Shown piece by piece: positions 33,260 through 45,400 of a DNA stretch of 64,000 nucleotides (the first letter of the stretch is position 1; every line of letters starts with the position of its first letter). Under the pieces are notes generated by a model, which saw only the letters and a program-made list of their open reading frames with translations, ran no database searches and had not been told where the DNA came from. A program made the position numbers and the translations under genes. This stretch comes from Dipteris shenzhenensis (lineage: Eukaryota; Polypodiophyta; Polypodiopsida; Gleicheniales): NCBI GenBank assembly GCA_047967505.1, contig CM106539.1. One strand, given 5' to 3'.

Positions 33260-36200
33260 TCATGTGATGCTGCTAATAATATCCCAGACTGGCTGCCTCT
33301 CCTGAGAACTTGTGTCAGCCTCTGCCAGGTGCGGCGGAATGCTCTCGAGCGGCCCCCACGTCCCCTGTGTGATAAGGAACGTGGGGTCCTGCGGACATGC
33401 CTCGAACAAGTGATGGAAGCCAGGTGCGGTGCTGCACCAGCAGAACGCGCCCCAAGTGATCATACCTAACTCCAGTGCTGCGTGAGTAAGGATCCCGAAG
33501 GTCCACCTCCACACTTCCTGGGTGCGAGTGCAGCTCCATAGGCAGTGTTTTGGTGACTCCTCGTCCTCATGACAAATCTGGCAGCGTCCATCGTGACCCA
33601 CCTGTCGCAACCAGCTCCCCACTGGAAGACCTTTGTGGGCGAGAAGCCAAAGGAAGTAGGAGATCTTCCGCGGTCGCCAGCTCTCCCACAAGGCCTTCCA
33701 GAAGGCCGCAAAAATAACCTGGAGATACCCTGAGCATACCAACTGGGCCGCTGGGTGGGCAGGCGGCTCTGCATCCTCCCGAGAACTATCCTGCTCAATG
33801 TCGTGCTGTAGGCGACCTGTCACAGTCTCTGGCCATCTCCACTCTCCTGGGTCCCAATCAAGCTCTGACAAGGCCCGCCCCTCCCAGAGCCAAAGTCGCC
33901 ATAACTGCAGCTGATCCTGCGCTATACTGGGATCGGTCCGCCAAACCTTTCCCACGAGGCCTATGACCCAAACCCTCTGCCATGGGAGTAGTGGGTCGAT
34001 GAGCACATCCTCTCTCCTGAGACGGCCGTCCCCCGTAACCGCAAAAAAGGAAACCGAAGTGTCGTCCATCCGACCTGCAACCACCATTGGGATGCCACGG
34101 GGGGTGAACGGTCCCAACCAACGGTCATCACCAGGCATGAGGGTCTGAATCTCGGGTGGAACCAACCAACCGGTTGGAATCGCTCCGTCTATCTCCATGC
34201 GTCTCACCTGAGCTCCACGGGCACCTCCAGCTGCGATTGCTAGAGCAGCGGTATCCAAGTGTCTGTACGTGTCCCTCTAAACTCGAAGGGACCGGGTTGG
34301 CCCCCGCATCCAGCCATCCCACCTGATGTGTGATCTCTCCCCCAGCTGAAGGCCCTCAGCATCTCTGACCTGGTCATTCCAGATGAGCGGCTGGCGATCG
34401 ATCTCCTCCTCTGACAGTTAGGAGGGGACTAAATGAGACTGACCTCCAAACCATGAGAAGGCTACAAGAGTGGGGAGCGGGACTGAGTGAGCGGGGCAGA
34501 AGTGAACATCCACCTGAGGAATGTAGCCACTCTCCACCTCGGCACGGGACACAAGAACTGACCCCCTGCTGAAGTAACATCTTCCACGTTTGCCCTCTGG
34601 GGGTCAAACCGCGGATAACTAACTTGCCCAGTAGGGCCTGACTCTGAAGCTCAGGATCGATGACCCCCAGGCCACCCTCAGCCTGCGGAAGAATGATTGT
34701 CTGCCAGGCAACCGTGGCTCTGGTATCTGAGAGACCGTCCCCCCCAGACCACAGGAAGTTCCGGACCAACCTCCTAAGCTGTGCCACGCTGGATCTCGAG
34801 AAACACCAACAAGAAGCCACATACCATGCCGTGGCTAGGAGAACCTGGTTGACTACAAGAGCACGACCTGCGAGAGAGCTTAGCAGTGCTCCAGAAAGCC
34901 AGCTTCCGTCGAATGGAATCTAGCACCGGGAGAAACTGCTGAGCTGGCATGATATCCAGGCCGACCTGAAAGCCGAGATATCTAGCTGTCTGTCCCCGCG
35001 GGATCCACCTGAAACCCAAAAACCTCCCCCACTGTGAGCACGCCCTGGGATTTGTGAGAAAACCAACTGATTTGTTCCAGTTGATTTTCGCACCGGCTGT
35101 CGAGTAGAAGACCTCTAGGGCCAGCCTCACCCTCTCCAGCATCATCTCATCATCCTGAACATACAGTGCTGTGTCATCTACATACTCTGAATCCAGGAGC
35201 TCCATGTCCTCCCTAAAGGGAAGTCGAACACCCCGGATCCCGGTCGACCTCGCCCGAAGGTAGTATGTCATGGCCTCGGCAAAGAAGAGAAACAGGTAAG
35301 GAGCAAGGGGGCAACCCTGACGCACTGATCTCTCCAAACGAAATCGCTCTCCCATCCTGCCGCCAATGATGACCCTGCTGGAAGCCGTCCTGTATAATGC
35401 TGAAATACCCTGTATCCATCCTGCTGGGAACCCTAGTCGCTCCAGAGTACCCTCCAGGAAGGACCAGTCCACTCGATCGTAGGCCTTCTCTAAGTCGAGA
35501 AGTAGGATGGCTAAATGTGACCCATTGTGCTGAGCCCACTCCGCCGCCTCTGAGAAAGTGAAGACATTATGCAGGATACTGTGATCCTGGACAAAGCCTG
35601 TCTGAGTGTCATGAATGAGGTCAGGAAGTAGAGGCCGAACTCTGGCGCTGATCATCTTGGCAAGGATTTTGTAAGCAGTGGAGAGGAGAGTGATCGGGCG
35701 CCACTGACGGATCTCCTGTCGATCTCCTTCCTTCGGGATGAGGCAAATCAGTCCCGAGGAGAGGCTCTCTGGCATATATCCGTTGCTGAAAATCCTCTGG
35801 AGGGCTGCTAGGAGGGGCTGATGGATCTGATCCCAGAAGGAGGTGAAGAAAGCGCGAGATAGCCCATACTCGCCAGGGCATTTCTGCCCATCGATGGCCA
35901 TCAAGGCCTCCAACATCTCGTCAGTAGTGAACGGTGCGAACAGCGTTGCCTGCATGTTGGGCTGAACCAGGGCTGGAATATGCCTCCACACCTCCTCGCG
36001 GGAACGTCGAGTGCAAGGGGCAAGCTGCTCCTGCTGGAAAAGGGTCCTGTAGAAGTCGGTAGCCAACCCCAAGACCTCACCCGGATCAGTAACGATGTGC
36101 CCCTCCGCTGTCCTCAGACTCCGTAGCTGATCACCTGCTGCTCTCTGGCCATGCGTCCTGAAGAACTCCCTGCACATCCGGTCGCCCTTCCGAGCCCAGA

Positions 36201-37338
36201 ATGAGAGGGAGGCATGATAGGAAAACTCTGAACGGCGCTGGAGAGTCTCCTCAAGAAGGGCTCTGGCTCGAAGGGCCTGGATCCGAAGCTCCTCCGAGCC
36301 CGGGGCTGCCTACTGGAGTCGCTGAATGGAAGCGAGGTCTCTACGAAGAGCTCTCTCTCTGCCCCACCACTCCTGTCGAACCTGAAGGGCTGCGAGCTGG
36401 CAAATCTGGCTAGACTCCTGCAAATCCTGCGCCACCGAATCAACTAGATCCATGCACTCGCCCCAATCTCTGTCCCAAAGGCTACCGATACTACTGCGCA
36501 CGTCCTCCCTCAAGAAGATGGAGTCAGGGATCTGGCACGAACGGGGAGGAAGGGACTGAGCTGTCGAATCTAATGATAAGAGCACAGGCACATGGTCGGA
36601 AAGTGTCGTCCCTGGCACTATACCCACCTGACCGCCTCTGCTGATGGACCAATCACTGACATAAAATCTATCCAGTCTCTCCAGGAGTCTGCCTCCTTCC
36701 CTGCGGAAGCCCCACGAGAAGTCCAAGCTCCCGTGCCAACGGCGGAAGGACGGGTCTCTCCAGCTGTCCCTACCTCCTGTCGCGAAGATAAAGGAGTCCC
36801 AAGCGGACTGCTCTGCCTGAGCCATACCTGTAAACTCTGGTCCTCTGCCCTGCTGGTCCTCCAAGGTCTCCAGATTGTTGAAGTCACCTCCAACAATCCA
36901 AGAATCCATGTCTGGGAGAATCCCTGTAAGTGTCCTCCAGAAGGTGGCTCTGCATCGGAGGTCTGTGGGAGCATAGATGTTGAGGATCCCTATTTTGGAA
37001 CCCTCCAACTCTAGGCCTACCCAAAGGGCACGGCCTGAAATCAATGTACCATGACCAAAAACTCCTTGGGCTAACTGCTCGCACACGGAAGTACAGACAC
37101 CGCCACTCCTCCCCTGTGCACCGATCGAGGGCTCCCAATAAGTGTGAGAGTGTCCAGGGAGAATCTTCCCGCAGCTATGGGAATGAGCCACAGAAAGCTT
37201 GTGCTCCTGGAGCAGAAGTATATCCAAGCGACCAATCACTGCTGGCTGAAGTTCCTGTCTCAAGATGAGCTTCCTAGGACCACGGGTGCCAGAAGAATGA
37301 AACTCGTTCACATTCCAGGAGACAAGGTGTAGGCTCAT
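33260..37338 (-). pseudogene. LINE ORF2: endonuclease, reverse transcriptase, zf-RVT
   Basis: The start at 37338 opens MSLHLVSWNVNEF, the canonical start of an APE-type endonuclease. Its motifs are LLQEHK, NIYAP, GGDFNN, LDRFYVS and TLSDHVP. A TAG at 36310-36312 interrupts; the same frame resumes through the RT: RPITLLSTAYKI, LLLDLEKAYDRVDW, RQGCPLAPYLF and DSEYVDDTALY. The usual FADD of plant L1 is YVDD here. A frameshift near 34900 and another near 34260-34370 precede the zinc-binding domain (SYFLWLLAHKGLP, CQICHEDEESPKHCLWSC). No RNase H domain is seen after it. The enzyme nicks target DNA and primes reverse transcription there. Confidence 0.92.
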
Positions 37339-37765
37339 AGGCTGCGAACAACTGTCTGCTCGCAGCAGATGTCGATGAAGAAGCTGACATGTCGGAATGG
37401 AGGCGCTGACGCTTATGAGAGGGTTTGGAGGGGGAGGCGGGATCGTCCTGCCCGTTCTTCAACACCTTTAGCAAAGGCGTAAGGCCTTTAGTACCATGAA
37501 CAAATGCTTTCTTGAGCCAACTCGAGATCTCTGAAGTAGTCATCCCGTAGAAGGCTCGGAGTTTCTGAGGGGTCCAGGCTCTGACATCCTGGGGTAGGGG
37601 CCACGATAGAGGGGGCCTGAGGATCATAATCAATCTGAAGCGTTTGGCGGCGCAACGCCACCGCAGGCGCACGTCACCCTCGGACCATTGAGTCTCGAGA
37701 AGCTGTCCACCGGACGGGCCTATCCAGGAGCAAACCTAAGCATGCGTCTGCTCTCTGAGAGCCTC

Positions 37766-39353
37766 CTAGACTGAGTCGTCTGTCCAAGTCTCGGTGCCGT
37801 CGCTGAGGAATGTGAAAGCAAAGCTAGGGCCATCCCTCGGGGCCAAGGCTACGATCTTCCCATCTGCCCCTTTACGGAGCAAGAAGATACTGATGTTGAG
37901 ACAAGCGGTTCCAAGGTCGGCCACATCCAAGTAGTCCCAGGGGCCAGATCTGTAGAAGTCGTGAGGAAGCTCTCTCTCCTGAAGTTGAGGCCCACCAGAG
38001 TCTGCAACTGAGGGGCTAGCAGACAGGGAAGACTGCTCTAGTGGTGGTGTAGATTCAGGGTGACCTGCTTGTGGGGGGGAAGGGGGAGGTGGCTGGGGGG
38101 TAGGCAACTCAGACTCCACGGAGGCGACTAGCGGGGGGGGTGGAGGAGGGGGAGTGGGGGTTTCCCGCGGCTGAGGAACCGTCGGTACAGCTGACACTAC
38201 AGGAGAGCTGAGAGAGGGGGGGGGGGGGATGGGGCTTCACCTGGGGCTGGGGCGGAGAAGGAAGAGGAGACTGAAGAGGAAGAGGCGGGGGCTGATGCTG
38301 TGGGTCAGGAAGAGGGGGGTGCGCCTGGGGAAGGGGTTGGGACTGAGTGGAAGGGGGCTGGGGAGCAGAAGAGAGGGGGACCTGAGGCTGTGGAGGGCGG
38401 GCTACCGTCGAAGAAGCAGCTCTCCCAGGACCCTAGGGCGGCTGCCTGTCAGGTCTCTGAGGCGCTGCTGTAGGTTGGGTAACCTCTGCCTCCTTGCCTT
38501 TTTCGAAAATCTTCTTATTCTTTCCTCTTTTCCTTCTGACCTCAGTCCAACCACCAGCTATCTCTGGACCGGACTCCGACTGCCTCTGCTCCTCCTGACG
38601 TGGCTGTTCGGAGGGGGGGGAGGGGGTGGAGGGGGAGGGGGCGGGGGGGGGCCGAGAGAAACTGTGGAGAATCGTGGACAAATAGCAGCCAGGTGCCCAA
38701 AGCCGTGACACCTCAGGCACTGGCCTGGCTGTCCTGTGACTACCATGCTCTGGGTAATGCTGTCAGCATCTGTCACGATCTCAATCACTGCAGGGAGAGA
38801 CACAGGGTCCGCCACAGCCACACGGACTCGAGGGGCTCCTGCCGTAGTAACCGCGTCGGCGAAAGTGTCATGCATAACCCAGCCAAAGTGGGAGCCCAGG
38901 TCCCTGACAATCGGTCGCAACTCAGCAGCAAGGCCTGAAAAAACTAGCGTCACTGGGTGGCGAGGTATGCGGAAACGAGCATCAAAATCCGCTGCACTAA
39001 ATCCACGGTACCAAGGGACTATCATAATGATCTTTCCATCCACAGATGTGGGGGAACCAGCAATCAGGTTGCTCACCGCTTTCGCAGTAGAGAGTTTAAG
39101 CCAGAAGATGCCCCTTCCCATAAGGGCCACCTCCTCAATGTGGCTGTCCTCTAGCATGAGAGTGGACTGGAGCCAGTCCCTGATGGCTGATCTGGAGGGG
39201 GAATGTCCAGACTCTGCCATAGACAGAGGTAAGGGCAAAGTCATTGGCAACCTCCTGTACCCGAGATGATTGTTGCTCTGTCAAGATAACGCGGTAGGCA
39301 TTTGGAGAGGGAGGGTCCGACTGGGCCTCCGGTTCCGGGCAGGGAGCCGCCAT
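37766..39353 (-). pseudogene. LINE ORF1: RNA-binding protein with CCHC knuckle
   Basis: The likely start is ATG at 39353 (MAAPCPEPEAQ). A frameshift near 39240 leads into the frame with the DUF4283-like region (GRGIFWLKL, GLAAELRPIVRDLGSHFG) and the zinc knuckle CLRCHGFGHLAAIC. A poly-C run near 38640 causes another shift into GGWTEVRRKRGKNKK. The proline-rich C-terminal part ends at 37766. It would coat LINE RNA. At least two frameshifts lie at homopolymers, so sequencing or assembly error is possible as well as decay. Confidence 0.8.
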
Positions 39354-39359
39354 ACCGCC

Positions 39360-40161
39360 AAGACAAACTGCGAGACCTCCTATGAAGAAGAGGCTGCCAC
39401 CCAAAAAAGGGGGGGGGATAGACGAGGGGGATGGAGCCTGGGTGTGATGAAGAAGGGTGAGGCGAAACGGGACGAAGCGAGTCGGGTGGGGGAAGCGGAG
39501 GCGCAAGCGGGGGCGGAGGCAGAGGGCGAAGGCGGGAGTGGAGGCGGGGGGCGAAGGTGAGGGGGAGGGATGGCGGTGGAAGCGAGGGCGGGAGGCCGGG
39601 AGGCAGAGGGGGCGGGGGTGGAGAGCGGGGGTGGGGGCAGAGGATGGAGGGCGGGGGGGGGGGTGAAGAGGCGAGGGCGGGGGACGACTGAGGTGGGGCG
39701 GGGCGGGGCGGAAAGGCGGAGGGGGGTTGGAAGGGCGGGAGGGGCGAGGGGGCGCGACGGAAGGGCGGGAGGGGCGAGGGGCGGGCGGGTGGGGAACGAG
39801 GGGCGAGGGGGGGCGGCGGGTGGAGAGCGGAACGAGGGGGGGCAAGGGGCGAGGGGGGGCGGGAGGAGAACGAGGCAAGGGGGAGGGGCGTAGCGAGGGA
39901 GCGAGGGTAGGTGGGGAGCGAAGCGAGAGGCGGGGAGAGCGTAGTGAGGGGGAGAGGTGAGGCGGAGAGGCGAGGCAGGGGGGCGGAGGGCGCAGCGAGG
40001 GGGTGAGACGGGGGGTGGGAGGGGTGAGACGAAGGGCGGCGAGGGTTGAGGGCAGAGAGGCGAGGGGGTGAGGGCGGCCGAGGCGGGGGTGAGCAAGGGG
40101 AGGTAGAGGCTGCGGGAGGGAGGGAGAGAGCTCACAGGAGCGAAAATCCCCTTTCAGGAGC
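39360..40161 (-). other. LINE GC-rich 5' leader
   Basis: Strongly strand-asymmetric: G-rich on +, C-rich on -, with iterations of GGGGCGAGGG-like words. Long proline-rich ORFs here arise from base composition and are not annotated as genes. It probably contains the internal promoter region of the LINE; no specific element is recognisable. Confidence 0.6.
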
Positions 40162-41605
40162 AGCTGAGGATGTATACCTTTAGCATGCCGCTCTTCCCCA
40201 CATACATCCGATTACGCCAGGGAGGAGCCACAATGTAAGGCTATGTCTTGATATCCCCTTGCCTTCACCTCAGAGATCTATGATTTTACATGCATTCCCT
40301 TGTGCTAGGAACCGATCATTACTTTTGGAGTTGGCACTATCTCAACCCATCCAGGCCGCGTCCATAACTTTATCCTCTTGATGTCAAGCTTGTGTAGTGC
40401 AGTCCATCTTCAAGGAGATGGTTGGTATGGTGGGTAATATGGCTAAGTATAATAGTAAGGGGCCCAACCTGATTGGGTGCAGAAGCTTGGAGCATAGGTT
40501 TATTAGCGGAGGTGGAACAGCAGGAGGTAAAAGTAGCTCAATGCATTCACAGTAGCAGTTGCATAGGGTAAAGGTGAAAGCACAGGAGTTGTCAATGTGA
40601 CTCTTTGGATAACAGAGACTAGAGGTTCTCCAGTTGGAAACTATGGTTGTGCATTGTGTGTACCATGTGGCAAGCCTTCTGCTGTGGAGTTGGCTATAGA
40701 AGTGACTCTTGCTTTTTTAACTATTTTGCCAATGTAGAAGAATGACCTTGTGAAGCACTTTATTTCTTTAAAATCAGTCATAGGTTTTACTTTTTTTCAA
40801 ATTGTTTTTCAGTATAGATCTTCTCCCACAGGCTTAATCATGGTCTTGTGAGCACTTAGTTTTATCCAAAAAAGACACAGCAATATTCTTCTCACCCCAG
40901 TTTGATTTTCTCTCCTGTTAGTTTAATATATCTCTTTCTGCTCCCCAACAAATGAGAAAAAAGTTAAAAAAGAAGGAAAACACTGTTCTTTATATCCAGG
41001 AATTAAGGATGATTAATTCCACAAGGTTGTTTGTAAATTTTCGTTCTGCAATTTACCTCAATAGAGTTCTTTTTCCATTGCATAGCCATTCATTTTGAAA
41101 CATTCCCTGCTTCAGGAGTGTCATTGCACTCGCATTGTAGTTTAGATGTGCTTGTATCTTATTTGTAAAAGGCAGCTATCAACATCCTTTCGCAGATATC
41201 ATAGTAGAAACTGATTTCTTAGGTTTATTTTCCACATACAGAGTTCATGAAGCTTTAGGTATTGTTATAACTTTGGTAACATTTACAAATTTGGTTTGTA
41301 GCATGAGTCAACTCTTGCAGCATTACAAATGAAGATCAACATATTGGAGGGGAAAAAAGATCGTGTGTTGAAACTAGTGAGAGAGTACTCTCAACAAAAT
41401 GAGATGCTAAGCTCTTTGTTCTTCTAGCTTATTCATTCCCCTACTGAAAATGATTCCTAAGCCCTACCAAACGAACTTCTCTTTGTGAAACATAGTGCAT
41501 AGACATTTGATGTCACTTAGAACTTGAAATTGGATGCTTGAAACACATTACTAATTTCTAAATTAGAAAATTAATAACACATCATTGTAGATTCAAGCAT
41601 CAATG
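40162..41605 (+). pseudogene. psi3 continuation, C-terminal part
   Basis: Colinear with psi4 59795-61480. About 41305-41425 encodes LAALQMKINILEGKKDR and EYSQQNEML, a coiled-coil tail expected at the C-terminus of WDR18-like proteins. A second conserved patch (about 40600-40735, ITETRGSPVGNYGCALC) is shared with psi4 but not recognised. The copy is cut by the transposon at 41606, inside its 3' flank. Confidence 0.65.
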
Positions 41606-41632
41606 AACACACTATTCAAAATTTTTGGACTT
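41606..41632. repeat. Left terminal inverted repeat of element 2
   Basis: 27 bp, exact reverse complement of 56340-56366. A second inverted copy of most of it (AGTCCAAAAATTTTGAATAT) lies at about 41670-41690, so the left end can fold on itself. Confidence 0.95.
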
Positions 41633-41694
41633 GTGTAAAGTCCAATTTGAGAAATGGACTAAAAAACAGTCCAAAAATTTTGAATATACTAGTA

Positions 41695-42075
41695 ATGTTG
41701 TTTTTTAACTAGATTTGCCAACTCAAAACAAAAGATTTAATGATTTTGAACTAGATTTGCCAACTCAAAACAAAAGATTTAATAATTAAGTACTAAGAAC
41801 ATCAATGCATAACCAAATCTCTTACAAAGGGGTCTACATAAACATTTTCATAACTTCACAAAAATCAATGCATAACCAAATCTCTTACAAAGGGGTCTAC
41901 ATAAACATTTTCATAACTTCACAAAAATCTCTTGCAAAGTGGTCTACATAAACATCTTCATAACTTCTTGTGAATTGAGCAACTATCACCTAAGAACATC
42001 AATACATGACCAATAATAGATGACCAATTCTCTTACAAAGTGGTCTACATAAACATCTTCATAATCACGTAAGAA
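41695..42075. repeat. Subterminal tandem repeats, left end of element 2
   Basis: Two copies of ACTAGATTTGCCAACTCAAA (about 41708 and 41750) are followed by three to four copies of a unit holding ATGCATAACCAAATCTCTTA and GTCTACATAAACATTTTCAT. AT-rich, non-coding; subterminal repeats often bind transposase. Confidence 0.75.
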
Positions 42076-42109
42076 CATCAATAGATGACCAATACATGAC
42101 CAATTCTCT

Positions 42110-42290
42110 TGGAAAGGTGGTGTAAATAAACACCTTTATGTATAAGTGGTGTGCACACACCTTTATGACCATTTCTTTTAGAAAGGTGGTGTACATAAAG
42201 CCCTTAGAAAGGTAGTGTAGATAAATCCTTTTATGTGTAAGTAGTGTACATATACACCACACTTGGTATTAAAAAACACCGTTAAGTATA
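42110..42290. repeat. GTGGTGT...ACACC palindrome cluster, left end of element 2
   Basis: Words such as GGTGGTGTAAATAAACACC, GTGGTGTGCACACACC and GTAGTGTACATATACACCAC lie between the 3' end of the leftward gene and the terminus. They mirror GGTGTATCTATACACC at 55809-56020 behind the rightward gene. Confidence 0.75.
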
Positions 42291-42423
42291 AAATGGCCCT
42301 CATAAACAATCTTTATACATAATAATGAGAGTAAAGAAATAAAAAAAGTAGTAAACTTTTCATTAGATATTAGCTTTACATAGAAGTTCAAAACTTGTGA
42401 TTACAAAGCCGTTAGCCAACATG

Positions 42424-45400
42424 TTACTCAGTACCAATGTCCTCAATGCCAGGCCCTTGACGACCAGGGTCCTGACTAATAGGCTGCTCTAAGACTGGAG
42501 TCTCAGTAGCAAGGTCCTTACTAGTTTGCTCTTCAGTTCCAAGCACCTGACTAGTAGGCTGCTCTAGAGTCTCATGACCAAGTTCTTGGTAAGTAGGGAC
42601 CTGGCTACTAGGTTCCTGACTAGTAGGCTGCTCTGGAGTCTGTAAGGTCATGGTTGAAGAACCATCTATGCCTCCTGGTAACTCCTCCTGGTCATGCTTT
42701 GCCTCGTCCATACCTTCTTTGAGTAAGGCTTCCTTGCTTGATCCACTTGCCTGTCCTTCACCCAAGATCGATCCACTTGCCTGTCCTTCATCCAAGATCA
42801 AGGGTGCCTTCCTCACTTTTAATTTTAAGGGAAGTGCTTCCACCTCTTTAGCCTTACCTTTACCTGTGACGTGCTGTACTACTGTAACTTCTTGTTGCTG
42901 TGAACCTTCCCGTATGATGAGTGGAACCTCCTTGACTCTAGTTGACAATTGATCACCCTTATTCTTTGTGCGGATTTCTTCTTGCTGTAAGTCATCGCAT
43001 GCAGAGCTTTCATCCTCATCATCACCTGAGCTAGAATCATCACCCTCAGACTCACTACCCTCTTCTTTGACATTTTCCTCCTCAAAGAAAGTAGTGCAAC
43101 TGTAATATGTGTCAAAGAACTCAATTTGATGGGGGGTATCAATAACATTTACATTTTTACCTTGCCGTAGCAATTTCTCAGCAGCAAAACCCATTCGATA
43201 CAATGCTACTTCCCACCCATCATTCAATAAATTCTTTGTCATCTCTAGTATCACATCAGGATCCATCGGCTTTCTGTAATCCACCATTGCTGCATCAAGC
43301 TTAACCTTATGGTCCTCAAAGTAATGAAGCTCGAGAGTCCTTAAAGGAGTTTGGATTAGATTACCACCACCCCTCGATAAGAAGCACATCAAGAAAGGCT
43401 GCAAGACTTGAATGGCAGTGCCTTCCAAGACAGTCATATGATTACGCAGGACTATACCATGGTATACTTTTGAAAGTAAATACCCAAATGAAGATGTCAA
43501 ACTCGCATATAGGGCATCCCTTTGTGATTCTGTCACGAACAGGACCAACGTTGATCTTTTCTTATCTGCCATAGGACCTTCAACAATAAACCGCACAAGT
43601 TCAACTATCTGTGACACTGCAAGGTCTTGCAATTCATTTATGAAAAATACGCATGGCTTCTCCCAAGCATGACCGCTCATTGTTATGAAATGCTCCGTAT
43701 CAATGCCATTGATGTGTGCAAATTTTGTATCATTCTCTGATAGTAGGATATCATAAGAGAAGCTGAATGAAGAACCATCATCTAAACCACCAATTGCTCT
43801 ACCTTGGGTACTGGACTGCAAGGCCTTTTTCTTAATGTCCATATATTCTGTCTCAACAACCTTTGGCATTTTAGCTCTTAGATCCTTTGTTGGTGTGGCA
43901 TCTGCATCCATTGAAGCCAACCACTTTCTAGCCCATGTTTTATCAAGGAGTTGACCTAGGCTAAGTGCTTTCTTCTTATCCACATCAATTGACTTGCCAG
44001 CTAACTCATCATCAGATTTCAATAAAAATAATAGTGCCGAGAGAGCAGCCTCACTTTGAATCATTCGGGTGACCACTTCATCTAAGTTGCTATGCTTGCT
44101 CTTCTTTCCAAAGAAGCAGTCACCACTTAGGATCTTCTTGCATACTTCTTCTGTTATTGCATCTGGAACAAACCTTAAAGCTCTCCACCAAACAATAGAC
44201 ATCGGTTTCTTTATTTCTTTCCTCTGAGTTGCAATGTGCTCTGGTGCCTCAAAGGATATCTTTCCTGTTTCATATGCTTGGCAAACATCCACGATCTCTG
44301 AAACACTGATTCCTCACGGAAGACAATGCAGGTAACATCCCTGTATCTTGCAACAGCGGTGTTCAAATCCTTTGCCTCAACCTTGTTACCTGGTATGCCT
44401 TGCGTATTGCTTACAACACCTTTCAAGCATCTATAGAACCGAGTCCTCTTTGTCATGTACTCCGATGTAGGTCTCCTGCCCTTCACTGTTTGTGGCTTTC
44501 CACAGCCCATCCATAACTCCCTTGCCTTTATCAAGATCTCAGAAAGAGAAGAGCTTTTTTTCAACCTAAATGGAGCAGAATTCAGCCTCTCTGATTCTAG
44601 AATGTACTTCGAGTCATCATTAAATATGCATATATGACAAATGACCCGTTGAAACTTTTCCATCCACTCAATCTATGGCAAGTTTCCTTTTCTTCCCTCA
44701 TCAAGGGCGATCCTGCAAGCCTCACAAAAGTGTTGCCCATCAATGGGCTCAAACCTACATCTTTCTAAGAATCTATTCTTTGCCAGCATGTATCTCTTCT
44801 CGATGTCACTCCCATATCGGCTTTGATACAAAGCCTCTCCACGAACAAAGTCACTCTTTCTAAAGTTCTCAAAAGCATCAAGAAAGTCCACGCGCTTTTG
44901 AAATGTGACATCAAGCAATGTGGGATCATCTTCTTGAAGTCTCTTAAACGCCATAGGACGAAGAGTGATATTAGTGGCAACGGGAGTTCTTGTTTTCCTT
45001 GTATCTTCATACAATTTGCATGCAAATATCTTATCGAGCTTTCTTTGATTTGTGAACAATGAAGCTCGATCAATAAGCATTGTGGCCACGCTGAATTGTG
45101 AAAATCCCCAAATGTATCCCTCATCCTCTGGAGGATGTAAGTCCGCCACACTTATAGAAAAGTCTTCGAGACTTGTATCTTCTTCTTGCTGATCTTTCTC
45201 TTCATCGCTATCCAATTTTTCGCCAGGTTTTAAATAGCCTGCACTTGAGCGATCTCCACGTGGAGTAGGAGTTATTTTTGCTCTCTTTCTAGGAATAGCT
45301 ATAGCACTTGAGTCTACTCCACGATCACTCCTTCTTGTTCCTGTAGTTGCAGCAGTCGATGGCGTAGGTACAGTTGGAGATACTGTAGTTACACTTGTTG

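Larger units (their letters stand above)
32850..40161 (-). mobile_element. L1-type LINE, GC-rich, about 7.3 kb, minus strand
   Basis: It has a poly(A) tail (poly-T at 32850-32858 on +), ORF2 with endonuclease, RT and zinc-binding region, ORF1 with zinc knuckle, and a GC-rich 5' leader. It is flanked by AGCTGAGATGTAT (32837-32849) and AGCTGAGGATGTAT (40162-40175), a 13-14 bp target duplication differing by one base. psi4 shows the uninterrupted site (CTTAGCTGAGGATGTATACC at about 59793). The element is much richer in G+C than its surroundings. Several frameshifts and a stop make it inactive, but the well-preserved target duplication suggests modest age. Confidence 0.95.

Noticed and set aside
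39135-40135. Pro- and Arg-rich ORFs upstream of the LINE ORF1
   Set aside because: Composition-driven frames in the GC-skewed leader; only the part after the ATG at 39353 fits ORF1.
42650-42952. Plus-strand ORF over the companion gene
   Set aside because: Shadow of the minus-strand 622-aa frame with its repeat-rich tail.
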